From Mesorhizobium sp. B2-1-1 (GTDB lineage: Bacteria > Pseudomonadota > Alphaproteobacteria > Rhizobiales > Rhizobiaceae), in assembly GCF_006442975.2 (NCBI RefSeq), contig NZ_CP083955.1, positions 62,001 through 126,000 on the forward strand: a stretch of DNA of 64,000 bases. The letters run 5' to 3'. A program made the position numbers and the translations under genes. The notes under the pieces are model-generated. The model did not search any database. It worked only from the letters and a program-made list of their open reading frames with translations, and had not been told where the DNA came from. Of the stretch, positions 1-9,313 are shown in pieces. Positions within the stretch are counted from its first letter, which is position 1, and the number at the start of each line of letters is the position of its first letter.

Positions 1-728
1 AGACGGGCAAAACGGGCCTCACTGCCTTGCTGCGCGAAATCGGCGCGGCTCACGCACTCCATGGCCTTCGCCGCCGCACCAGGATGTTCCATAAGCTTGG
101 CAAGCTGCCACCAGCGGTCTCGGCCAACGCCTTTGGCAGCCCCTACCGCCAAAATGACCTGTTCTGGAATGGTGCTGGTCACGGAGCGCATCTTCGAGAA
201 GGTCGTATCGTCGAGCGCGAGGGCCGACTTCACCGTATCAGGCGAATGGCCCCGCTTGAGGATGCGGTCGGCAAAAAGCGTCCGTTCGATGAAGGACAGA
301 TCAGCTCTGGCGGCGTTCTCCTGGCCTTGGGCGATGACATGGTCCCTATCGTCCATCTTCTTGACGACGGCGCGCACAGGCCGTTCCAGCTGCCGGGCAA
401 CCCTGACGCGCCTGTGGCCAAAGACAGTTTGAAAACGTCCCGAAATGTCAGGGTGGGGCCTGACCAGCACAGGAGAATCCTGGCCACGTTCCCGAATTGC
501 AACCAGCAGCTCCTGAAACGCTTCATCGTCATCGTCGATACGGTCCGACACGAATGAGGTGTCGACCAAATCCGGATCGAGATCGACGACTGAGCCCTTC
601 GAGAGCTCCTGGAACGACTGTATGATCGACCGTGATGCACCACGAACGGCGTAGCTCGAGACGTCCTGGGCATCGGCGACTGCCGATGCGGGACCCATGA
701 CACTTCCGAAAATGTCCTTGCGTGCCAT
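1..728 (-). CDS. repB: RepB plasmid partition protein (ParB family), partial at left edge
   Basis: ParB-type centromere-binding protein of a repABC plasmid replicon. It would bind parS and partner RepA in plasmid segregation. The reading frame opens with ATG at 726-728 on the minus strand and stays open to base 1 (about 242 codons), so the C-terminus and the stop lie outside the window. The visible part has the RepB N-terminus (MARKDIFGSV), then a ParB/sulfiredoxin-like nuclease domain with FGHRRVRVARQLERPVRAV at about residues 102-120, then a helix-turn-helix region rich in Lys/Arg. It follows repA after a 77-bp gap that contains a parS-like palindrome, which is the order expected for repABC. 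repC is expected further left. Recognition rests on family similarity and synteny. Confidence 0.9.
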   Translation of the reverse strand, partial: MARKDIFGSVMGPASAVADAQDVSSYAVRGASRSIIQSFQELSKGSVVDLDPDLVDTSFVSDRIDDDDEAFQELLVAIRERGQDSPVLVRPHPDISGRFQTVFGHRRVRVARQLERPVRAVVKKMDDRDHVIAQGQENAARADLSFIERTLFADRILKRGHSPDTVKSALALDDTTFSKMRSVTSTIPEQVILAVGAAKGVGRDRWWQLAKLMEHPGAAAKAMECVSRADFAQQGSEARFAR

Positions 729-783
729 TCAATCGCTCCGATTCGCGGCTAATGGACTGAATTCACGGCAAAAATTGCCACTA

Positions 784-797
784 TTTACTGCCGTAAA
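784..797. promoter_or_regulatory. parS-like palindrome between repA and repB
   Basis: TTTACTGCCGTAAA is an inverted repeat with arms TTTAC/GTAAA. In the 16-bp window it fits the repABC parS pattern GTT-N4-GC-N4-AAC except for the last base of one arm. It lies in the repA-repB gap, a known location for repABC centromeres. The same core (TTTAC-N-GC-N-GTAAA) recurs upstream of repA at 2237-2250. Confidence 0.55.
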
Positions 798-805
798 CCG
801 CGTCG

Positions 806-2008
806 TCATGTCCGTCCCCAGGCGCGGTGAATAAGTGTCGTGATCTCCGAATTCACCGCGTCGAGCGATTCAATCGCCCGGTCATAGGTTGAGCGGGTAA
901 AAGACGACTTCTCCACCTCATAGAGCGTCTGTTTCGTCAGGCCCGCATCCGAGATCGCTGTCGATTTGAGCATGGGATTTTCGAGGATCTGGCCAGCAAG
1001 CATGGACTGCATGAAGCCGACCATCTGGGCTTGCGGAATGTCTGTCGGTTCGTACCGCGTGATCAGATAGCGGAACCAATCGAGTTCGATCGCCGCGCCA
1101 GCGGCTTTGATGGTCTTCAAGATGCCGCCGAGCATCAAAAGGAACTGGCTCATCGACATCAGGTCGAGCATTTGGGGATGAACGGTGATCAGAACGGACG
1201 TCGCCGCCGACATGGCCGTTAGAGTCAGATAGCCAAGTTGCGGAGGACAGTCGACGACGACCACGTCATAGCGGTCGTCCACCTCGGACAAGGCGTTTGC
1301 AATCCTGACGAAGAACTGCCGGCCGGCAGCGGAGGATTTGTCCTGCATAGCGAGCGGCGTGTCATACTCGTACTCTTGCAGCTCGAGATTGGCCGGAATG
1401 ATATCCAGGCCAGGAAAATTCGTCGGCACGATCACATCGGAGATCGGCCGGCGCTCGTCATCGTAACGGATCGCCTCATAGAGCGAGAGGTTGCGGTCGA
1501 GTTCCGGTTGAAATCCATGCAGAGCAGACAGCGAGGCTTGCGGGTCGAGATCGATCGCGAGGACCCGGTGACCTGTCAGAGCCAAGTGCTGGGCAAGGTG
1601 GGCGGCAGTCGTTGTCTTGCCGCTGCCCCCTTTGAAATTGACGACCGCAACGACCTGGAGCTTGTCGCCGGGTTTGCGGTGCGGGACATACTTCTTGACC
1701 TCGGTCCTGCCATGCTGGTCCAGAAAATGGCGAAGTTCGAGTATCTGCGCGGCCGTGTAGGAGCGGCGCCCGGAAGGCATCTGTTCCGGCAAAGGACCCT
1801 TGCGCTCAAGGTGTAGCCGCTTCAGATTGTTTTGCGACACACCGAGATAGTGGGCGACTTCTGCCATCGAAAATGAACGCAGCGTCTTGGTCGCGTTGGG
1901 TGGAAATTTCTCCATGCGCAACTGATTGAGGCGTCGCGATATCTCAGCACCCTGCTCGAGGATTTTGTCATCGAACTCGAAGCGTGGTAGCCGCATGGCG
2001 ATATTCAT
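806..2008 (-). CDS. repA: RepA plasmid partition ATPase (ParA family)
   Basis: ParA-type Walker ATPase of the repABC partition system. It segregates plasmid copies together with RepB and usually represses the operon. 400 aa, the usual family length. A helix-turn-helix lies at about residues 47-66 (SMAEVAHYLGVSQNNLKRLH), the deviant Walker A motif KGGSGKTT at about 126-133, and the motifs AIDLDPQASLS and VVVDCPPQLG follow. It is the first gene of a minus-strand operon, followed by repB. Upstream lie paired GGTTAAC repeats 11 bp apart (2101-2118) and a second parS-like palindrome, either of which could serve autoregulation. This gene is the main evidence that the window belongs to a plasmid. 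Confidence 0.95.
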   Translation of the reverse strand: MNIAMRLPRFEFDDKILEQGAEISRRLNQLRMEKFPPNATKTLRSFSMAEVAHYLGVSQNNLKRLHLERKGPLPEQMPSGRRSYTAAQILELRHFLDQHGRTEVKKYVPHRKPGDKLQVVAVVNFKGGSGKTTTAAHLAQHLALTGHRVLAIDLDPQASLSALHGFQPELDRNLSLYEAIRYDDERRPISDVIVPTNFPGLDIIPANLELQEYEYDTPLAMQDKSSAAGRQFFVRIANALSEVDDRYDVVVVDCPPQLGYLTLTAMSAATSVLITVHPQMLDLMSMSQFLLMLGGILKTIKAAGAAIELDWFRYLITRYEPTDIPQAQMVGFMQSMLAGQILENPMLKSTAISDAGLTKQTLYEVEKSSFTRSTYDRAIESLDAVNSEITTLIHRAWGRT

Positions 2009-2934
2009 TCTTGTCGAAACCTGAATTGGCGCTTTTTGCGAAGAAACTATTCAACAAGCGCCATTAAGCTCCGATTCGGACAGCCCGGCAAGAAGTTTTG
2101 GGTTAACAGAAGGTTAACGCCACCAGCAGGCGTCTTACTGCCGAATAGCGAGATCATAGCGGCTGCTTGTCGTCTGAACCCAGGACTCTGCCGCTGCGTG
2201 GCTAAATGCATGTTTTCTCTGCGACAAGGGCAAGTTTTTACCGCAGTAAAGATCGCGCCAGTCAAAGGTCGAGGGTGGCACAAGCGGACCGGTGCCTGGC
2301 AGGGCGGTTCCAACCCGCCCAGCGCTGACGGACGCCATCCGCCAAGCGCTGCTCAAACCGCACAGGGGCGCTGCAATTTTTGATCCTCATTGGCGCGCCC
2401 GATTGCGATCGATCCACGGGAATCCAGTTTTACATGTCGTAAAGGGCTCTGTCGGAAATCGAGCCACTGAGATCATTGGGCAGCTCACATTGCAGCGATC
2501 CTGGTAGGGCAGGGCGGCTGCCCTTGCGACTTCAGCGATGCCGGTCGAGTCTGCCTGCCATTGCCGACCGCAAACCCGGATGGCGACGCAGGCGCAAGGG
2601 CGCCGTGACAAGCAACTTCAAGAGGCCGCAATCGTCGATCGCGGCGCGACCGGTGTTGCGTTGAGAGAAGGAGTTGAACGGCTGCGTTGAGCAGCCTGCA
2701 CTCTAGACGTGCCGATATGAATGGCTCTCGAATTGGCAGAGGATAGCGAGGTGGGGTTGCCCCGCCGGTGGAGCACTCTGCGTCTGCCTGCCGAGACTGC
2801 GCTGGATCGGTACGAGAAGCCAAGTCAGGGCTGGACCACGGATCGGGCACCGCCGCCCGCCTTGCAAACATGCCTCGGCGTTTTCGAATGCGCGCACGAC
2901 CAATTGAAACGGCCCATGCCACAGCTGTACGTCA
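2009..2934. other. repA upstream region, no confident gene
   Basis: Several short overlapping frames run across this stretch but none resembles a protein family. It holds two GGTTAAC copies 11 bp apart (2101-2118) about 95 bp upstream of repA, which could be a RepA operator, and the palindrome TTTACCGCAGTAAA at 2237-2250. The rest looks like degraded sequence. Confidence 0.4.
2237..2250. promoter_or_regulatory. parS-like palindrome upstream of repA
   Basis: TTTACCGCAGTAAA has the same TTTAC-N-GC-N-GTAAA core as the site at 784-797. Two copies flanking repA fit repABC plasmids with more than one centromere site. Binding by RepB is inferred. Confidence 0.5.
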
Positions 2935-3975
2935 GAGGAGCCAAGTTTCTGAAGGCCTCGTGAAGTCGCACGATGCCCATCTGCGCTCGCAAGCAGGCGA
3001 ATTGGTTCAGCTCGTTCGCGGTATCTATGTCGATGCTGCCGATGACATCGAGACCACGATCCTGAACCATGCCGTTCGGATCGCACGTTATCTCTATCCA
3101 ACGGCGTATCTGTCATCGGCAAGTGCGATTCTGCTCGGACCTACGCCGGACGGGCGGCTTTTTATCAGCGGGCGACGCAACCAGCGCACCCGCCTACGCA
3201 CCCTCGAGATTATTCAAAATGAGGCGCCAGCCCACCCGTCGACGATGGGCGTTGTTGTTGGAGATGACATGGGGGAGTTGCGCACCGATGCTTCGTCCCC
3301 ACGACAGGGGTTTTTGGAAGCGTTCCGGCTGCGCGGCGACCATGCGAGTGCGATACCCGGGCAGATGCGGGCACAACTTGCTGTGCGTCTCATCGGTGAG
3401 TTTGGATCGCCGCAAGCAGCCGCGGACGCGGTTTGGGCGCTCGCCCGTGAGAACAGCTGGTGTCGGGAAGGGCAGGGGCAGAACGCTATCTTTCGGCGCG
3501 GGCCGACGCCGGCAAATCGCCGGCAACAAGTCCGCATTGGAGTTTCTCGTTGCCTGGCACGGGATCTCGCTTGGACAGCTGATCCATGACGGTTTCGAGA
3601 GGCGGTGGAAGCCTGCTCACCGAACAGGCGGCACGCTGCTCATTCGCGAGACGATCCCAGGCAACTTGCCACCGTTCATCGTGTCGCTCTTGCCGGAGGA
3701 GTGGCTCGCCCACATTGCGTCAGCGCGATGGAGCGCGACGTCCTCAGAAAGCGCTGAATGTCCAAAAAACTGAAGGACCGTGCGGAGCTTGCCGATCTTC
3801 GTCGAGACACCGCAGGGCGAGCTTCTGGCCTTCTTGAAGGCCGGCCTGTTCACCGGTTCCTATGCAGGCCGGCGAGGAGGTCTCGCTGGGTCAGTAGCGG
3901 CCGTGAAGTGCCGCCAAGAGGAGTTCAGCGTTTCGGCCGGTTGACCTCGATTTATCATGAAGGCGCCGGATCTGC
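2935..3975 (+). pseudogene. Degraded HipA-like gene with AbiEi-like N-terminal region
   Basis: Remnant of a long HipA-type kinase gene of the rhizobial form that carries an extra N-terminal region similar to AbiEi antitoxins. Recognisable pieces fall in different frames: LVRGIYVDAADDIETTILNH and AYLSSASAILLGPTPDGRLF (about 2942-3470), AERYLSARADAGKSPA (about 3473-3520), NKSALEFLVAWHG to IVSLLPEEWLAH (about 3525-3715), and QGELLAFLKAGLFTGSYAG (about 3815-3875). At least three frame changes are needed, no intact start is seen, and the kinase core is missing. It is unlikely to function. It is separate from the intact hipBA pair at 51.7-53.3 kb. The family assignment rests on motif resemblance only. 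Confidence 0.55.
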
Positions 3976-4079
3976 TCCTAGGCTCCAGCGCGTGCTGAAC
4001 GCGCGCCAGAAGCGGCTCTCAATGGCGGCAAAGTGCCAGGCGAACAGTCGATCTCAGCGTAGCGGCTGCACTCTGCCTT

Positions 4080-4961
4080 TTAGCGCAGTGCCTGCTCCAG
4101 ATAGTCGCTGAAGGCGCGGGCTTTCTGCGAAGGGCGTCGCCCGGCGGGGAACACGACAAAGGCGGTCACCGGCTCGAGGCTGTAGTCAGGAAGGATTTCA
4201 ACCAGAGCTCCCGAGACAAGCTCGTCCGCGCACATCCACCTCGATGCGATCGCAATACCGAGGCCGGCGCTCGCACAAGCGATAGCACCTGCGGCAGAGC
4301 GGGTTCGCACGCGCGGGCTGACGGGCTGAACCTCGGTAACGCCTTCGCGATGGGCGGTCCAATTCTGATCGCCCGTATCACTGGGACCGCCAATGAGATG
4401 GTGCTGACTAAGCTCGGCGAGTTTTGTCGGTGTGCCGCGTCGTGCGAGATAGGTAGACGCGGCCACGAACAAACGGCGGCTAGCGGCAAGTTTACGCGCC
4501 ACGAAACTGGAGTCCGGCTGGTTGCCCAGGCGGAGCGCCATGTCTGCGCCTTCTGCGACGAGATTCTCGTAGCGGTCGGACATCATGAGATCGACCTTGA
4601 GCAAAGGATGCCGCTCCAAGAAACCATGCAGCAGCGGTACGATCTGCCGCACCCCATAAGTCGCCGGCAGAGCCACCCGCAATATCCCCGACAACTGATC
4701 CGCCCCACGCGCTGCGCTCTCCGCCTCTTCGATCCCAGCAAGTGCCTCGCGCGCCCGGGAAAGCAGCGCCTCGCCGGCATCAGTTAGCGAAAGTTCGCGG
4801 GTCGTACGCGTGAGTAGCTTGACGCCCAGCCGTTCTTCCAGCGCCGCGACCGTCCGCGAGACGGAGGGTTGCGACAATCCGAACTCTCGGGCCACTTTCG
4901 AGAAGCTGCCGGTTTCCACCGTGCGAACGAACATCGCGAGTTGCTGGAGCCGATCATTCAT
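4080..4961 (-). CDS. LysR-family transcriptional regulator
   Basis: DNA-binding regulator of 293 aa, standard LysR length. The winged helix-turn-helix is at residues 1-60 (FSKVAREFGLSQPSVSRTVA), followed by a substrate-binding domain (YGVRQIVPLLHGFLERHPLL, then DMALRLGNQPDSSF). It resembles the LTTR subgroup that often controls neighbouring oxidoreductases. A longer frame starts at 5042, but the start at 4961 (MNDRLQQLAMF) gives the normal family N-terminus. It is divergent from the SDR gene across a 117-bp gap holding an AT-rich stretch with an ATACGTAT palindrome, the usual place for LysR control of both genes. The effector is unknown. Confidence 0.9.
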   Translation of the reverse strand: MNDRLQQLAMFVRTVETGSFSKVAREFGLSQPSVSRTVAALEERLGVKLLTRTTRELSLTDAGEALLSRAREALAGIEEAESAARGADQLSGILRVALPATYGVRQIVPLLHGFLERHPLLKVDLMMSDRYENLVAEGADMALRLGNQPDSSFVARKLAASRRLFVAASTYLARRGTPTKLAELSQHHLIGGPSDTGDQNWTAHREGVTEVQPVSPRVRTRSAAGAIACASAGLGIAIASRWMCADELVSGALVEILPDYSLEPVTAFVVFPAGRRPSQKARAFSDYLEQALR

Positions 4962-5078
4962 ACGGAATACGTATACATTATATGAGATCGGCAGCGCTAC
5001 TCGCCGATTTGCGCATGATTTAACTCCTGAGCAACACGCCACTCAACGGCGGTTCACAAAGCTGAAAGGAGTAAGACC

Positions 5079-5825
5079 ATGGACAATCTCAGGGGCAAAG
5101 TAGCAATAGTGACCGGCGCATCGAAGGGCATAGGCGCGGAAATCGCCCGGCAGTTCGCCGAGGCGGGCGCGGCCGTTGTCGTCAACTACGCGTCGAACAA
5201 GAGCGATGCCGACAAGGTGGTGGGCGAGATCCTGGGCGGCCACGGCAAGGCCGTTGCGATCCAGGCGGACGTAAGCAAGAGCGCCGACGTTAAGCGGCTG
5301 TTCGCCGAAACGAAGACCGCGTTCGGAAGGCCCAGTATCCTCGTCAACAATGCGGGCGTGTACCGCTTCGCCCCTTTGGAGGAGGTGACGGAAGCAGAAT
5401 TCCATCGCCAGTTCGACACCAACGTGCTGAGCATCCTCCTAACGACGCAGGAAGCCGTAAACGCCTTTGGCCCTGCCGGCGGCAGCGTAATCAATCTTAG
5501 TACGATTTCGAGCACCAATCCTGTGCCGAATTCGGTCATCTATTCCGCCTCGAAGAGCGCGGTGGATACAATCACCAAGGCGCTCGCCAACGAGCTCGTG
5601 GGCCGCAATATCCGCGTCAACGCGATCGCACCCGGCATGACCGAGACCGAGGGTCTGGCGGTGGCAGGCATCGAAGGTGAGACTGCCAGAAATATCGGAG
5701 CAACCTTGCCGATGGGCCGACTGGGACGGCCCGATGACATTGCGCGCGTCGCAATCTTCCTCGCTTCGGACCAATCCGCCTGGCTGACAGGCGAACGCAT
5801 CACGGCCTCCGGCGGCCAGCGTTAG
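5079..5825 (+). CDS. SDR-family oxidoreductase
   Basis: Classical short-chain dehydrogenase/reductase, 248 aa, cytoplasmic and NAD(P)-dependent. The cofactor motif TGASKGIG is at 12-19, NNAG at 90-93, the catalytic YSASK at 155-159, and the C-terminus ends in the usual LTGERITASGG. It resembles 3-oxoacyl-ACP reductase and glucose dehydrogenase-like SDRs, but the substrate cannot be read from the sequence. A good ribosome site (AAAGGAG) sits about 10 bp before the start. It is divergent from the LysR gene and probably under its control. The flavin reductase 88 bp downstream may be co-transcribed. Confidence 0.9.
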   Translation: MDNLRGKVAIVTGASKGIGAEIARQFAEAGAAVVVNYASNKSDADKVVGEILGGHGKAVAIQADVSKSADVKRLFAETKTAFGRPSILVNNAGVYRFAPLEEVTEAEFHRQFDTNVLSILLTTQEAVNAFGPAGGSVINLSTISSTNPVPNSVIYSASKSAVDTITKALANELVGRNIRVNAIAPGMTETEGLAVAGIEGETARNIGATLPMGRLGRPDDIARVAIFLASDQSAWLTGERITASGGQR

Positions 5826-5913
5826 GCGGCCGGCCTTTCTTCGACGGCACTGCGGGAGCGTCTTGGAGTCGGCCTCCCTCATATCCTTCATCCAGAACTG
5901 ACGGAGAGAACTC

Positions 5914-7314
5914 ATGTCTGAGCCCGAACAATATGACGTGGTGATCCTCGGCAGCGGCCAAGGCGGCAAGCTGCTCGCATGGCACCTGGCCCGCGCGGGA
6001 AAGAAGGTTGCGGTCGTGGAACGCCGATGGATCGGCGGCTCCTGTCCAGCCGTCGCTTGCCTGCCGAGTAAGAATGAACTCTGGAGCGCGCGGGTCGCAC
6101 ACCTCACCCGTCACGCCGCGGAGTTCGGAACGGTCATCGGACCCGCTGTGACCGACATGGCGCAGGTCCGCCGCCGCAAGCAGGACATGATCGACCGGGA
6201 GGTCGCCTTCCATCTCAACGCCTACGAAACCAGCGGCGCGGAGCTAATCATGGGGAGCGGCCGTTTTGTGGCGCCAAAGACGCTCGAAGTGGCTTTGAAC
6301 GGCGGCGGCACGCGACTGCTCGTTGGTGATAAAGTCGCAATCAATGTCGGGACGCATGCGGCCATTCCGAGCATTCCCGGCCTTGAGGCGGCACGACCGC
6401 TTACACACATCGAAGCCCTGGAGCTCGATGTCTTGCCACCGCATCTGATCGTGCTCGGCGGCGGCTATGTCGGCCTTGAGCTGGCGCAGGCCTACCGCCG
6501 TTTCGGCAGCCGCGTGACCGTAATAGAAGCCGGTCCTCAACTCGTCGGCCGCGAAGATCCTGACGCCGCCGATGAGATGCGTCGGCTTCTTGCTGGCGAA
6601 GGTATCGAGTTCCTTATAGGGGCGGAGCCTCTCAATGTGCATGGCCGCTCTGGCGAAGGCATCAGCGTGGCCGTGCGCACCTCATCAGGCGAGCCGACGT
6701 TGGAGGGCAGCCATCTCCTTGTTGCGGCGGGGCGCGTGCCGAACACTGCCGGAATTGGTCTCGAAAAACTTGGCGTCGAAATCGACGGACGCGGCTACAT
6801 TCGGGTCAACGAGCGGCTGGAGACGAGCGCGCCTGATGTTCTGGCGCTAGGCGAATGCGCCGGCAGCCCGCAGTTCACGCATGTCTCCGTCGACGACTTC
6901 CGCATCGTCAGGGACAATCTGGCAGGCGGCAACCGCAGCACGCGCGATCGGCTGGTGCCCTACACGATGTTCACCGACCCGCCGCTTGCCCGTGTCGGGC
7001 TAAGCGAAGGCGAAGCACAACGCCAGGATGTCAGCGTGCGCGTCGCAAAGTTGCCGATGAGCAGCGTCTTGCGCACCGAAGCAACTGAGGAAACCCAGGG
7101 GTTCATGAAGGCTGTCGTGGGCGGGGATGATGACCGTATCCTAGGGTTCACGATGATCGGTTCCGAAGCCGGCGAGGTCTTGGCTGCCATCCAGACTGCC
7201 ATGCTGGCGAAGCTGCCGTACCCGAAGCTTCGCGATGCCGTCATCACGCACCTGACGATCGCAGAGGGACTAGGAGCTCTCTTCTCCAACGTGCCGCCTA
7301 GGTCGAATCAATAG
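5914..7314 (+). CDS. FAD-dependent pyridine nucleotide-disulfide oxidoreductase (mercuric reductase-like)
   Basis: Two-dinucleotide-binding flavoprotein of 466 aa. The FAD motif GSGQGG is at 13-18, the redox-active pair in GGSCPAVACLPSKN (Cys44 and Cys49), the NAD(P) motif GGGYVGLELAQ near 185-195, and a C-terminal dimerisation domain ends with HLTIAEGL, the counterpart of the HPTxxE active-site motif. It belongs to the group often annotated as mercuric reductase. It lacks an N-terminal heavy-metal domain and has no mer genes nearby, so mercury as substrate is unproven. It follows the SDR gene on the same strand. Confidence 0.88.
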   Translation: MSEPEQYDVVILGSGQGGKLLAWHLARAGKKVAVVERRWIGGSCPAVACLPSKNELWSARVAHLTRHAAEFGTVIGPAVTDMAQVRRRKQDMIDREVAFHLNAYETSGAELIMGSGRFVAPKTLEVALNGGGTRLLVGDKVAINVGTHAAIPSIPGLEAARPLTHIEALELDVLPPHLIVLGGGYVGLELAQAYRRFGSRVTVIEAGPQLVGREDPDAADEMRRLLAGEGIEFLIGAEPLNVHGRSGEGISVAVRTSSGEPTLEGSHLLVAAGRVPNTAGIGLEKLGVEIDGRGYIRVNERLETSAPDVLALGECAGSPQFTHVSVDDFRIVRDNLAGGNRSTRDRLVPYTMFTDPPLARVGLSEGEAQRQDVSVRVAKLPMSSVLRTEATEETQGFMKAVVGGDDDRILGFTMIGSEAGEVLAAIQTAMLAKLPYPKLRDAVITHLTIAEGLGALFSNVPPRSNQ

Positions 7315-7907
7315 CGATGAAAACATCACAGGCAGGTCCAGTTGATATGACGGGATCTGCCTGCGTCTGACCTGCACATTAAAAATTGACGCTCGAGCGA
7401 CGCAGCCAACGGTCTGCATCGGATCGGTCCCGACTATGCAACCGGGCACCTCAACGTTCTCCCCGGACTGATCTGTATTTCGAAGCTGCGGGTTCGTTCT
7501 CCGGTGCGGTCCTTGAACGGTTCTGTAATCAGAAGCAGCCCGGCCACGAGACTTTTCCTGCAAAGAAACGTCGGAGGGCCATAGCGACAACAACGCAGAG
7601 GGAAAGATCGCCTATCGTAACGGCCGAGGTACCGTTGCAAGCATCTGGATCTTGGATGTGAGGCGGTCGATATCTCTTCGACCTGATTTCGAGAAGGCTA
7701 CCGCGCGGGGTTCTCTGGATCGCCAATGTGCGTATGCTATGCGCGGACTATCGAACAATAACGAATTGTTTTTCGTGAGGGAGCTGAGAGGCGCCACAGG
7801 GTGTTCCCACCGGGAGGTAACAAGGTCGAAGATGCGGCGCAATGATGATTTTCCGGAATGGATTTCCGTAACTGATGCAGCGCCGCATCCACAGATGAAC
7901 GAAAAAG
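7315..7907. other. Intergenic, no gene recognised
   Basis: Short overlapping frames on both strands, none resembling a known family. It lies between the reductase gene and the AraC remnant and may contain the lost N-terminal part of that regulator, but no sensor-domain residues could be made out. Confidence 0.4.
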
Positions 7908-8247
7908 GTGGGCTTTCTGCCCGCAATGCCCGGGGTGCAGGAATTCCTGAGCGCGAACTTCTCGCGCAAATTAGCGCTTGCCGATATGGCCGCGGTTTGC
8001 GGGCTTTCATCCTCTCATTTTGTGCGGGCTTTCTCCAGGACAGTCGGGGCGCCGCCGCATCACTACGTTCTCAATCTGCGGCTCGACTTGGCGGAGAGAC
8101 TGCTTGCCGACAAGCGCATGGCCATTGCGGAGATCGCCCATGTGAGCGGGGTTCTCTAGCCAAAGCCACTTTACGACCGTCATGAAGAAATGCCGGCATC
8201 TAACGCCGGCGCAGGCGCGGGTGGGCAAGGTTATACGCGAAGCTTAG
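7908..8247 (+). pseudogene. AraC-family regulator, C-terminal remnant with frameshift
   Basis: Encodes only the AraC/XylS DNA-binding domain: MPGVQEFLSANFSRKLALAD, then MAAVCGLSSSHFVRAFSRTV, then LRLDLAERLLADKRM and AEIAHVSG. At the GGGG run 8148-8151 the frame is lost and stops at 8157. Reading one base later restores the family C-terminus (FSSQSHFTTVMKK, then LTPAQARVGKVIREA) to a stop at 8245-8247. The frame therefore has one extra G, and the sensor domain is missing as well. It is very probably inactive. An N-terminal half of a similar AraC protein lies at 38504-39143 and ends at about the homologous point. Confidence 0.75.
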
Positions 8248-8622
8248 GCTGCATGCTGGAAGGCGGCTGGGCGCGAGGAGATGGAGGACGGCGTGTCGAG
8301 CGTTAACATAAGCGTCGGGCCATTGCACGTCGCTCGATGCGTGACTGGATGCGGGCTTCCGCTGGCTGGCTGAAATTTGGTTGGCCTTTACCGCCGCAAG
8401 GCGCGCCGCAAGCTTGGCAGGGGCGCAGGAAGAACCAACCCATTGGGATCTCCAGAGCTTCAGCTTCGGCGGAGGCAAAGGGTCGACGTGGTGCGCGGCT
8501 CGACGCACCGTACAGGGCCAGCAGCGGCATGCGGCGAAGCGCAGGCCAGTCTCCCTGGTTCGATCCCGGAAGTCCATCTAGATCGATTGAGACAAGCGGA
8601 ACCTAATTCCATAACCTGGTAT
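8248..8622. other. Intergenic, no gene recognised
   Basis: No supported coding sequence. A tRNA-like T-arm (CTGGTTCGATCCCGG near 8555-8570) is present, but no matching acceptor, D or anticodon arms were found. Confidence 0.35.
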
Positions 8623-8826
8623 CTACCAGCCCTGCCGACCATACCAGTCATCGACATCTCGGCGTACGCGATCCTTCTCGATGCCGTAGCGTTCCTGGAT
8701 CAGGCCCTCGAGCTGATCGCGTTTGCCGCCAATGCGGTCGATATCATCATCAGTGAGCTTGCCCCACTGTTCCTTGACTTTACCTTTGACCTGCTTCCAA
8801 TTTCCTTCGACGCGGTTCCAATCCAT
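8623..8826 (-). CDS. CsbD-family stress protein
   Basis: Small hydrophilic protein of 67 aa, typical CsbD length. The signature MDWNRVEGNWKQVKGKVKEQ is followed by WGKLTDDDIDRIGGKRDQLE. CsbD proteins are induced by general stress in many bacteria. Their molecular role is not established. It stands alone, with an AT-containing upstream region and the ribosome site GGAGAAG before the start. Confidence 0.92.
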   Translation of the reverse strand: MDWNRVEGNWKQVKGKVKEQWGKLTDDDIDRIGGKRDQLEGLIQERYGIEKDRVRRDVDDWYGRQGW

Positions 8827-8961
8827 CGTGGCTTCTCCTTCGAATCACACATCGGAAGAACGGACAAATCGCCCTCGAGTTCCGCTATAATCGGGAGAGG
8901 CGGGCTGGGAAGATGGTGGCGCACGTTGGTTTGATCGGCGCGATGATCATTGCGGAAGTTT

Positions 8962-9252
8962 CTAAGCGCTCCCATCCGTTTCGCTATCCTCATCGATTTG
9001 GCGCACCGGCAGGTAGGCGTTGGTTTCCAGCCACTCGCGCAACACAATCTGAATGAGATCTGACCGGCCGATCTTCATCTCTCCGGCGATCGAGTTCAGC
9101 GCGTCTTCTGTTGCCGGCTCCAGGGGAACGCCAGCGACGTTTCGCAGCATCAAGGCGGCGCGGCGAAGGATAACTTGAAGATCCGGCCGCGGCATGTCCG
9201 CGATGCGGTCGGCGGCACGCTCAAGCTCTTCGGCAATGGATGCGCGGGTCAT
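8962..9252 (-). CDS. Hypothetical protein, possible small DNA-binding protein
   Basis: 96 aa if started at MTRASIAEELERAADRIADM. An upstream in-frame start at 9294 adds 14 residues without family character. The N-terminal half is helical and amphipathic (AIL-rich around RRAALMLRNVAGV). The segment IAGEMKIGRSDLIQIVLREW could be a ribbon-helix-helix-like or short helical binding motif. No function can be assigned. It is on the same strand as the mucR pseudogene upstream, separated by about 60 bp from its original stop. Confidence 0.6.
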   Translation of the reverse strand: MTRASIAEELERAADRIADMPRPDLQVILRRAALMLRNVAGVPLEPATEDALNSIAGEMKIGRSDLIQIVLREWLETNAYLPVRQIDEDSETDGSA

Positions 9253-9313
9253 GGCTCCATTTTTGCCACACCGGCGGTGGCCTGCCCAGTACAAGGGCAG
9301 GATTTAGTTCGCG

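Noticed and set aside
8555..8580. tRNA-like T-arm (CTGGTTCGATCCCGG)
   Set aside because: No acceptor stem partner, D-arm or anticodon arm at the proper distance.
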